From positions 1 to 22,413 of the forward strand of contig JANWKK010000161.1 in assembly GCA_025451425.1 (NCBI GenBank): DNA of 22,413 bases, in the 5' to 3' direction. The DNA comes from Gemmatimonadaceae bacterium. GTDB taxonomy: Bacteria; Gemmatimonadota; Gemmatimonadetes; Gemmatimonadales; Gemmatimonadaceae. Below the pieces are notes generated by a model. It did no database searches. It was given only the letters and a program-made list of their open reading frames with translations, and had not been told where the DNA came from. Below, one piece after another: positions 1 to 6,634 of this stretch. The stretch's first letter is position 1. Every line of letters starts with the position of its first letter. The position numbers and the translations under genes were made by a program.

Positions 1-1
1 C

Positions 2-2185
2 GCAATCGTTAGGCAGGGCCTCGAGCGGGCAAAGAAAGCGCGGCCGGCCGCGTTCATGGATACCGATCGTGCCTCGTTGATTCGCCTCGGCAATACCGAC
101 GACGATCTGCCGATGCTCGAAGAGTGCGACCTGATCATCGAAGCAATCATCGAACAGCCCGCTCCGAAGCGCGACTTGTACGCGCGGCTCGAGCCGATGC
201 TGCACGACGACATGATCATCGCGACGACCACGTCGGGCATTCCGATGCGCGTGTTGACCGAAGGTCGATCGAAGACCTTCCGGTCGAACTTCCTCGGCAT
301 GCACTTCTTCAATCCGCCCCGTTACCTGCATCTGCTCGAGATTATCCCGACGCCAGAGACGCGTCGTGAGGCAATCGACGCGGCGCGTCGTGTCAGTGAG
401 CGCGTGCTCGGAAAGGGCATCGTGTTGGCGAAAGACGTTCCGGGTTTTGTCGCCAACCGGCTCGGCGTGTACGGGATGGTGCTCGCGCTCGACATGATGC
501 AGCGCTATGGCTTCACGATCGACGAGGTGGACGTGCTGACCGGTCCACTCCTTGGACGAGCGAAGTCGGCGACGTTTCGCACCGGCGACCTCACCGGCAT
601 CGACGTGCTGCTCCATGTCACCGACGGGCTGAGTCAGGCGACGGGAGAGGCGTTCGCGATGCCGGCGTGGGTGAAAGAGCTCGTCGGCTCGGGCCGCGCC
701 GGAGAGAAGAGCGGCGCCGGATTCTACCGACGTGTGGGCAAGGACATCGAGACGCTCGATTGGCAAACGCTCAACTATGTGCCGCAGCGAAAGCCGGAGA
801 GCGCCGAGCTCGATCGCGTCACGCGACTTCCGTTAGCCGAGAGATTCGGCGCGATCCGGGAGCTCGAGGGGCGTTATGGCGACTTTGCACGGGAGTATCT
901 GCTGCGCTTCTCCCATTACGTCCTCATGACGACGCCTGTGATCGCGTACGATTTGGTGAGCGTCGACCGCGCGATGGAGTGGGGGTACGCGTGGGACGCG
1001 GGGCCGTTCAAGCAGATGGACATGCTCGGCCTCGACTTCGTGAAGAAGGGTTTTGACCGGCTAAATCTCGACACGCCGCCGATGTTCGTGAAGGCGGAGG
1101 GTTGCTTCTATCGGCGAGCCGGAGACGAGCAACGTTACCTAACGAACGAGGGTGGCTACGCGCGCGTTCCAGAGGTACCGGGCACGATTCATCTTGCGTC
1201 ACAGAAGCGGTGGCGGCGATTGCTCGAGACGTCGGCCGACGCCAGTCTCGTCGACATTGGAGACGGCGTCGCCGTCCTCGAGTTCACGAGCAAGGCGAAT
1301 ACGCTCGGCGAGGGTGTCCTGCGCATGCTTGGCGAGTCGTTGGCGCGAGTCCGCCGCGACAACCTGGCCGGTTTAGTCATTGGTAATGATGATCCGCGGA
1401 CCTTCACCGCCGGCGCCGACCTCGCTTGGGTGACGCGGATGGCCGCTGAAGGGCGCTGGAAAGAGCTCGAGGCGGCCGTCGAACTGTTCCAGTCGTGCTC
1501 GATGAGCCTCAGGAGAGCGCCATTTCCCGTGGTCGTCGCGCCATTTGGCCTGACGTTAGGCGGCGGCTGCGAGTTCACGCTCCACGCGGCTCAGGTCCAG
1601 GCACACGCCGAGTTGTACATGGGATTGGTGGAGGTGGGCGTCGGCTTGCTGCCGGCGGGCGGTGGGACGAAGGAGCTCCTGTTCCGATTCACGAATGAGC
1701 TCGCGCCCTACGAGGAGGCCGATCCCTTCGAGGCGGTGAAGCGCGCGTTCAAACTGATCGCGATGGCGACGACGAGCACGAGCGCGCTCGAGGCGCGGAA
1801 GATGGGTCTCTTGCGAGCGACGGATCGAATCTCGATGAACCGTGACCAACTGATCGCCGACGCGAAGGCGCGTGTGCTGGACCTCGCGCCTGACTATGTG
1901 CCGCCGGCACCGATGACGATCACGGCGCTGGGTCGCGAGGGGCTGGGGAACCTGTACTACGCGGCGTTCGCGATGCGTGAGGCGGGACAGATCACCGATT
2001 ATGAGGTGCGTTTGGCGCACGAGATCGCGTACGTGCTCACGGGGGGCGACGGCGAACGTCGTCAGGTGACAGAGCAGGACATTCTGGATCTCGAGCGCGA
2101 CGCATTTCTGCGATTGCTGGGCACAAAGGAAACGCAGCAGCGGATTGAGCATATGCTGAAGACCGGGAAGCCGCTGCGCAATTAG
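2..2185 (+). CDS. fadN: 3-hydroxyacyl-CoA dehydrogenase / enoyl-CoA hydratase (FadN-type), 5' truncated by window
   Basis: Bifunctional beta-oxidation enzyme. It hydrates trans-2-enoyl-CoA and oxidises the 3-hydroxyacyl-CoA with NAD+. The frame is open from base 2, so the ATG at 56 is internal, and the N-terminal Rossmann GxGxxG lies upstream of the window. The dehydrogenase half shows HFFNPPRYLHLLE (catalytic His codon at 302-304, followed by the partner Glu) and VPGFVANRL. The C-terminal half is a crotonase domain with the oxyanion-hole segment FTAGADL, then LGGGCE and a VEVGVGLLPAGGGT loop, so both catalytic glutamates appear to be kept. Dehydrogenase-first order matches Bacillus FadN (about 790 residues), not E. 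coli FadB. The 727 visible residues agree with a loss of roughly 60. A thiolase follows 77 bp downstream, as in fadNAE operons. The family is certain; the gene symbol is by analogy. Confidence 0.93.
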   Translation, partial: AIVRQGLERAKKARPAAFMDTDRASLIRLGNTDDDLPMLEECDLIIEAIIEQPAPKRDLYARLEPMLHDDMIIATTTSGIPMRVLTEGRSKTFRSNFLGMHFFNPPRYLHLLEIIPTPETRREAIDAARRVSERVLGKGIVLAKDVPGFVANRLGVYGMVLALDMMQRYGFTIDEVDVLTGPLLGRAKSATFRTGDLTGIDVLLHVTDGLSQATGEAFAMPAWVKELVGSGRAGEKSGAGFYRRVGKDIETLDWQTLNYVPQRKPESAELDRVTRLPLAERFGAIRELEGRYGDFAREYLLRFSHYVLMTTPVIAYDLVSVDRAMEWGYAWDAGPFKQMDMLGLDFVKKGFDRLNLDTPPMFVKAEGCFYRRAGDEQRYLTNEGGYARVPEVPGTIHLASQKRWRRLLETSADASLVDIGDGVAVLEFTSKANTLGEGVLRMLGESLARVRRDNLAGLVIGNDDPRTFTAGADLAWVTRMAAEGRWKELEAAVELFQSCSMSLRRAPFPVVVAPFGLTLGGGCEFTLHAAQVQAHAELYMGLVEVGVGLLPAGGGTKELLFRFTNELAPYEEADPFEAVKRAFKLIAMATTSTSALEARKMGLLRATDRISMNRDQLIADAKARVLDLAPDYVPPAPMTITALGREGLGNLYYAAFAMREAGQITDYEVRLAHEIAYVLTGGDGERRQVTEQDILDLERDAFLRLLGTKETQQRIEHMLKTGKPLRN

Positions 2186-2262
2186 CTCCTCGGGAGGGAT
2201 TGTGACGGGGGTTGACAATTGAGAAGTCTGAAGAGTCGTAACACACACTAGATGGCGCACCG

Positions 2263-3441
2263 ATGACTGAACTTCGAGAAGCAGTAATCGTCTCCGCCGT
2301 GCGATCGCCGGTGGGCAAGGGGACGAAGGACGGCGCGCTCGCGAGCGTGCATCCAACCGAGCTGTCCGCCTGGGTGATGCGCGCGGCGGTGCAGCAGGCC
2401 GGCATCGATCCGACGACGATCGACGACATCTTCTGGGGATGCGCGATGCCGGAAGCCTCGCAGGGGCTCAATGTCGCACGACTCGCGTCGCTGCGCGCGG
2501 GATTCCCGGTTGAGGTGCCCTCGGCGACGATCAATCGCTTTTGTTCGTCCGGACTGCAGGCGATCGCGCTTGCCGCGCAGCAGATCATGACCGACATGGG
2601 AGATATCGTGATCGCGGGCGGCATCGAGATGATGAGCCAGGTGCCGATGTCGGGCTATTACACACGACTCGCGCCGGAGCTGACGGAGTCGTACATCGGT
2701 ATGGGCTTCACCGCGGAGCGCGTCGCGCAGCGCTGGACTGTATCGCGTGAGGATCAGGATCGCTGGGCGTTAGGCAGCCAGCAGAAAGCGGCGAAAGCAT
2801 GGCAACGGGGCGCGTTCAACACGCAGATCGCACCGATCCCGGTCACGAAGACGACGTGGGAAGGTGCGCGCAAGGAAGCTTGCAGTTCGGAGGTCAAGCG
2901 CGACGAGCTGCTCCGTCCGGAGACGACGATCGAAGGGCTGGCGAAGCTCAAGCCCGCTTTCATGGTAAAGGGAACGGTGACGGCGGGGAACTCGAGCCCC
3001 TACTCCGACGGCGCGGCAGCGCTGGTCCTGATGAGTCGCGAGCGGGCGACGTCGTTAGGCATCAAGCCGCTGGCTCGCTTCATCACGTTCGCGACCGCGG
3101 GCGTCGAGCCAGACATCATGGGCATCGCGCCGATCAAGGCCGTCCCGAAGGCATTCAAGCGCGCGAAAATGTCGATGAAGGACATCGACCTGATCGAGTT
3201 CAACGAGGCCTTCGCGTCGCAAGTCGTCGCGGTCGTGCGCGAGCTGAAGATGCCGGAGGACAAGGTGAACGTAAACGGGGGAGCGATCGCGCTCGGTCAC
3301 CCGTTAGGCGCGACGGGGTCTAAGCTGACGACGCAATTGATTCACGAGCTTGGGGCGCGGGGAGGCGGAATCGGCCTTGTGACGATGTGTATCGGAGGAG
3401 GAATGGGAGGTGCAGGGCTATTCGAGGTCTATGCGGCGTAA
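2263..3441 (+). CDS. fadA: acetyl-CoA C-acyltransferase (3-ketoacyl-CoA thiolase)
   Basis: Thiolytic cleavage of 3-ketoacyl-CoA, the last step of the beta-oxidation cycle. The 392 residues are a normal full thiolase length. Visible motifs are NRFCSSGLQA with nucleophilic Cys94, GGIEMMSQ near 120, NEAFA near 314, NGGAIALGHPLGATGS with catalytic His346, and MCIGGGMGGAG with the second active-site Cys376. ATG 2263 is chosen because the preceding ATG (2252) runs straight into a stop; no clear Shine-Dalgarno is visible. The gene is in the same direction as the hydratase/dehydrogenase and 77 bp behind it, so co-transcription is likely. Three Leu residues in this gene use the rare TTA codon inside the CGTTAGGC octamer. 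Confidence 0.96.
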   Translation: MTELREAVIVSAVRSPVGKGTKDGALASVHPTELSAWVMRAAVQQAGIDPTTIDDIFWGCAMPEASQGLNVARLASLRAGFPVEVPSATINRFCSSGLQAIALAAQQIMTDMGDIVIAGGIEMMSQVPMSGYYTRLAPELTESYIGMGFTAERVAQRWTVSREDQDRWALGSQQKAAKAWQRGAFNTQIAPIPVTKTTWEGARKEACSSEVKRDELLRPETTIEGLAKLKPAFMVKGTVTAGNSSPYSDGAAALVLMSRERATSLGIKPLARFITFATAGVEPDIMGIAPIKAVPKAFKRAKMSMKDIDLIEFNEAFASQVVAVVRELKMPEDKVNVNGGAIALGHPLGATGSKLTTQLIHELGARGGGIGLVTMCIGGGMGGAGLFEVYAA

Positions 3442-3443
3442 GG

Positions 3444-3461
3444 CTACAGGGGCGACTGTAG
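3444..3461 (+). terminator. short stem-loop just after the thiolase stop (weak terminator candidate)
   Basis: A perfect 6-bp inverted repeat, CTACAG / CTGTAG with a 6-nt loop, starts three bases after the TAA. The nearest T-run (TTTT, 3471-3474) is ten bases downstream of the stem and only four long, so this is not a convincing intrinsic terminator by itself. Confidence 0.25.
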
Positions 3462-3625
3462 AAGGGCGGGTTTTGAAGGGCGCATCGAGAAATGGCGCGT
3501 CGAGAACGGGGGTCGAAAACAGCGCGCCGAAGACAACGCGTCGAGAGGAGCGCTAGAACTGCGTGAAATAAGGAAAATCGGCGCTGCGCCCGTTTCAACT
3601 TTCGTCACGCGCCTTTCGACACGCC
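3449..3625. repeat. degenerate 14-bp (2 x 7) tandem repeat array filling the convergent spacer
   Basis: Between the convergent thiolase and aminopeptidase genes, successive 14-mers alternate a GC-rich heptad (about GGGCGCG) with a purine-rich heptad (about TCGAGAA). Units begin near 3449, 3464, 3478, 3493, 3507, 3521, 3535 and 3549, and two units carry one extra base. After about 3584 the same pattern recurs as its reverse complement, in units 3584-3597, 3598-3611 and 3612-3625; the last two match each other at 11 of 14 positions. Oppositely oriented arms could fold in RNA. The spacer holds no other recognisable gene. Confidence 0.65.
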
Positions 3626-3637
3626 CTTATGCTGTTC

Positions 3638-5110
3638 CTAGTGCGGGAGCCTATACCGCTCAACCTGCGCCGAGTCCCGCGTTGCCTTCGTAGTTCGGGG
3701 CGTCTTCATGAGCGCTTCGATCTCCGCCGCTTCACGCGGGGCGCGCGAGATCCATTCTACGCCGTTAGGCGTGCCGATGTAGTCGTCTTCGATGCGCACG
3801 CCGATGTTGCGGTACCGGTCGACGGCAGGGCGGAGCTTCGCGGCGAGCGCATGGTTCCGTGGGGTCGGCGGAAGCACGTCGAGCACGTCCGCGCGGACAT
3901 AGATGCCCGGCTCGATCGTGAACGCGCTGCCGGCGACGATCGTGGGCGTATCGGAGTCATGGACCTCGAGGCCGATGCCGTGTCCGAGCCCATGCATGTA
4001 ATAGAGATCATACTGCGGACACTGCGCGGTTTGTCCACCGACATCGCAGTCGTACGTCGCGCCCGGCGACTCGATGAGACCCATTCTCGTTAGGCCCGCG
4101 GCGAGGACCGCGGTCGCCGAATCGGACATGAAGTGCATCGGCGCGCCGAGCTTGGCCTGCCGCTCGGCCGATGCCTGCGCATCGCGCACGATCTGATAGA
4201 TCGAACGCTGGTCAGGGGAGTACGTCCCGCTCGCCGGAATCGAGCGCGTGACGTCGGCGGCGTAACCCTTGTACGATGCGCCGATGTCCATCACGACGAG
4301 ATCGCCGCGCTCGATGAAGCGATCGTCGAGATTGTAGTGCAGCGTCGTCGCGTTCGCGCCCGACCCGATGATCGAGGCGAACGAGGGGCGATCGGCACCG
4401 TTTCGGCGAAAAGTATATTCGACGAGTGCCTGGATTTCAAACTCGTTCATGCCGGGCGCCAGGGCTTGCATCGCGTCGCGCTCAGCGCGTGCCGTAATGT
4501 CCGCAGCTTGGCGAATGAGTGCGAGCTCGCCTGGTGACTTGGTGGCGCGAAGACGAAGCACGAGCGGCGTTGCGTCCTTCAGGACGACCGACGGATGCTG
4601 GTTGCGGAACGCCGATACGAACTGTTGATCGGGCGTGAGCGAGCTGCCATCTTCGGAGGCCAACTCGCCGACGACGTACAAGGGCAACGCGCTCCCGGCG
4701 AGCGAGTCGAGCACCCGCGACAGATCGCCGATCTCCCGCGTCGGGACACCCGTCTGACGCTGCGCGCCTTCGACGCCAAGACGCGCTCCGACCCAAACCT
4801 CGCGCGCAGGAATTCTCGGCTCGACGAAGAGGGTGCTCGAAACGCGGCCGGCCGATTTGACGATGACGAGCGCAGCGTCCGGCTCGAGGAATCCGGTGAG
4901 ATAGCTGAACGACGGCCCCTGGTAGAACGAGAGGAAGTCCTGCGCGGGCTCATGCGCGCCTAACGCGATAACGATGCCGTCGGGGATCTCGGCGAGCAGC
5001 GCCGCGCGGCGTAGAGCGTATTCGGTCGGCGAGAACTGTGCGCGCGTGGGTGCGAGCGGCGCGAGCGCGAGCGTGATGAGAACCGCGAAAGCGCGAAGCC
5101 GTCGAGTCAT
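3638..5110 (-). CDS. secreted Xaa-Pro aminopeptidase (peptidase M24)
   Basis: Metallopeptidase removing N-terminal residues ahead of proline. Residues 1-24 form a Sec signal peptide (basic start, hydrophobic core, cleavage after PTRA), so it acts outside the cytoplasmic membrane. An aminopeptidase-P N-terminal domain occupies roughly 25-185 and the pita-bread catalytic domain 195-450. The five dinuclear metal ligands are visible: Asp275 (VMDIGASY), Asp286 (ADVTRS), His377 (HGLGHGIGLEVHD), Glu400 (FTIEPG) and Glu441 (VRIEDD). The length (490) exceeds that of cytosolic PepP because of the signal peptide and a hydrophilic C-terminal tail of about 40 residues. It is transcribed divergently from a secreted amidohydrolase, which suggests joint peptide salvage (inference). 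Confidence 0.93.
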   Translation of the reverse strand: MTRRLRAFAVLITLALAPLAPTRAQFSPTEYALRRAALLAEIPDGIVIALGAHEPAQDFLSFYQGPSFSYLTGFLEPDAALVIVKSAGRVSSTLFVEPRIPAREVWVGARLGVEGAQRQTGVPTREIGDLSRVLDSLAGSALPLYVVGELASEDGSSLTPDQQFVSAFRNQHPSVVLKDATPLVLRLRATKSPGELALIRQAADITARAERDAMQALAPGMNEFEIQALVEYTFRRNGADRPSFASIIGSGANATTLHYNLDDRFIERGDLVVMDIGASYKGYAADVTRSIPASGTYSPDQRSIYQIVRDAQASAERQAKLGAPMHFMSDSATAVLAAGLTRMGLIESPGATYDCDVGGQTAQCPQYDLYYMHGLGHGIGLEVHDSDTPTIVAGSAFTIEPGIYVRADVLDVLPPTPRNHALAAKLRPAVDRYRNIGVRIEDDYIGTPNGVEWISRAPREAAEIEALMKTPRTTKATRDSAQVERYRLPH

Positions 5111-5180
5111 CCAAGAAACCTAGTCATTCGCCAGCGCAGCGCTCGCCTCACGTCATCGAGGCTCTATGCCGTCGCGCGAC

Positions 5181-5223
5181 CCGCCACGCGCCGCGCCACC
5201 CGCCACGCGCCACGCGCCACGCG
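5181..5223. repeat. heptad tandem repeat, consensus GCCACGC
   Basis: Three perfect consecutive GCCACGC heptads (5202-5222) are preceded by decayed copies (5181-5201). They lie in the spacer between the divergent aminopeptidase and amidohydrolase genes, upstream of the likely promoter of the latter. The 5111-5325 spacer holds nothing else I can name. Confidence 0.75.
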
Positions 5224-5258
5224 TCAAAAGGTGCTTCTCCAACCATGCCGCCGTGGTG

Positions 5259-5264
5259 TATTAT
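5259..5264 (+). promoter_or_regulatory. possible -10 element of the amidohydrolase gene
   Basis: TATTAT preceded by TG (an extended -10 look) stands out in a GC-rich spacer 62 bases before the chosen ATG. No good -35 is visible 17-18 bases upstream, so this is a suggestion only. Confidence 0.25.
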
Positions 5265-5325
5265 TGCGCCAGTTTCGGAACCCGTTGCTCGCGCGAAGAC
5301 CTCTCAACACTCTCGCCGTGTCGCC

Positions 5326-6594
5326 ATGCACACTCGCATTGCAGCCCTTACGATCTTTTCAATTCCGGCCGCTCTCGCGGCGCAGACCGCGCCTGTGACG
5401 ATTCGCGCCGGCGAGTTGATCGATGGTCGCGGCGGTGTGACGAAGAACGCAACGATTGTCATCGAGAAGGGCGTGATCAGTCGCGTCGAGAGTCGCGGCT
5501 CGGGCGCCGCGGTGTACGATCTTAGTCGCTACACGGTGCTGCCGGGACTGATCGACGGACACGCGCACGTCAGCTGGCACTTCAATCGCAGCGGCCGGTA
5601 TCACACACCCAACGACGGTGACACGCCGGTGCAGTCGATGCTCGCGATGACCGGCAATGCGTTCGCGACACTGACGTCGGGAGTGACGACGATTCAGAGT
5701 CCTGGCTCGGCCGAGGACAAGGATCTGCGTGATTTCATCGCGCTCGGACCGACGCCAGGCCCGAGGATTCTGACATCGCTGTTACCGATTACCAATCCGC
5801 GCCTAACGCCTGACTCGATGCGGGAGATCGTGCGCCTTCGCAAGGCGGAAGGAGCCGATTTCATCAAGATCTTCGCGTCGGCGAGTATTCGCGACGGCGG
5901 CAAGCAGACGCTTTCGCAGGAGCAACTGGACGCGATTTGCGGCGAGGCGAAGTCGCTGGGATTGCGCACGCTCGTCCACGCGCACAGCGCGGAAAGCATG
6001 AAGGCCGCAACGCTCGCCGGCTGCACGCAGATCGAGCACGGCGTCTTCGCGACGGACGAGGTCCTCAAGCTGATGGCGGAGCGCGGGACGTACTTCGATC
6101 CCCAATGCGGGCTGGTGTTTCGCAACTATCTCGAGAATCGCGCGAAATACGAGGGGATCGGGAACTACAACGCAACCGGCTTCGAATGGATGGAGAAGGC
6201 GATTCCGATGGCCGTCGCGGCGTTCAAGCTCGCGCGCGCGACGCCGGGCCTCAAGATCGTGTGGGGCACGGATGCCGTGGCGGGCGCGCATGGCCGTAAC
6301 GTCGAAGACCTCATCTGTCGCGTCCAGGACGGCGGCCAACCGCCGCTGGAAGCGATTACCTCCGCCACGTCGTTAGGCGCCGAGGCGATCGGCCTCGGCA
6401 ACCAGATTGGGCGAATTGCGCCGGGCTATCAGGCAGACCTAATCGCAGTGGACGGCGATCCGTCGAAAGACATTACTGCGCTGCGCCGAGTCGTGTTCGT
6501 GATGAAGGGCGGGCGGGTTTATCGGTGGGATGGAACGGGCAAAGGCTCAACGGCGCAGCTACCGAACAGCGCAACTGATCGGCAGCACGGCTGA
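5326..6594 (+). CDS. secreted metal-dependent amidohydrolase (prolidase/imidazolonepropionase-like)
   Basis: TIM-barrel amidohydrolase of the superfamily that includes actinobacterial and marine Xaa-Pro/Xaa-Arg dipeptidases. ATG 5326 is preferred over an upstream in-frame start at 5245 because it begins a clean signal peptide (MHTRIAALTIFSIPAALAAQ). The mature protein starts near residue 20. Metal-site motifs are GLIDGHAHV (His79, His81), ADFIKIF (Lys181, the usual carboxylated lysine position), LVHAHS (His218/220), IEHGVF (His238) and WGTDAVAG (Asp316). The 422 residues are standard length. The true substrate (dipeptide, hydantoin or another amide) cannot be told from sequence. It ends 35 bp from the convergent kinase gene. 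Confidence 0.88.
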   Translation: MHTRIAALTIFSIPAALAAQTAPVTIRAGELIDGRGGVTKNATIVIEKGVISRVESRGSGAAVYDLSRYTVLPGLIDGHAHVSWHFNRSGRYHTPNDGDTPVQSMLAMTGNAFATLTSGVTTIQSPGSAEDKDLRDFIALGPTPGPRILTSLLPITNPRLTPDSMREIVRLRKAEGADFIKIFASASIRDGGKQTLSQEQLDAICGEAKSLGLRTLVHAHSAESMKAATLAGCTQIEHGVFATDEVLKLMAERGTYFDPQCGLVFRNYLENRAKYEGIGNYNATGFEWMEKAIPMAVAAFKLARATPGLKIVWGTDAVAGAHGRNVEDLICRVQDGGQPPLEAITSATSLGAEAIGLGNQIGRIAPGYQADLIAVDGDPSKDITALRRVVFVMKGGRVYRWDGTGKGSTAQLPNSATDRQHG

Positions 6595-6599
6595 TCGCA

Positions 6600-6634
6600 T
6601 CCGCCTCCCGCACTCCGCACCCCACGCCGCTACG
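6600..6634. repeat. degenerate heptad repeat at the amidohydrolase/kinase junction
   Basis: Five consecutive 7-mers, TCCGCCT, CCCGCAC, TCCGCAC, CCCACGC and CGCTACG, share a C-rich consensus. They fill the spacer between the convergent stop codons and run into the last codons of the kinase gene. Confidence 0.5.

Noticed and set aside
2212..2242. TTGACA as a -35 promoter box for the thiolase gene
   Set aside because: No matching -10 lies at 16-18 bases, and the hexamer falls in a run of heptad units (TTGACAA, TTGAGAA, GTCTGAA), so the resemblance may be accidental.
1556..2356. 266-codon open frame on the - strand
   Set aside because: Antisense to the crotonase domain and spans a gene boundary; Arg/His-rich with no motif.
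5181..5223. CRISPR-like repeat array
   Set aside because: Units are 7 bp with no spacers and no cas genes nearby; this is a simple heptad tandem repeat.
5245..5325. 27-codon upstream extension of the amidohydrolase
   Set aside because: It would bury the signal peptide behind a hydrophilic leader and would cover the only promoter-like sequence in the spacer.
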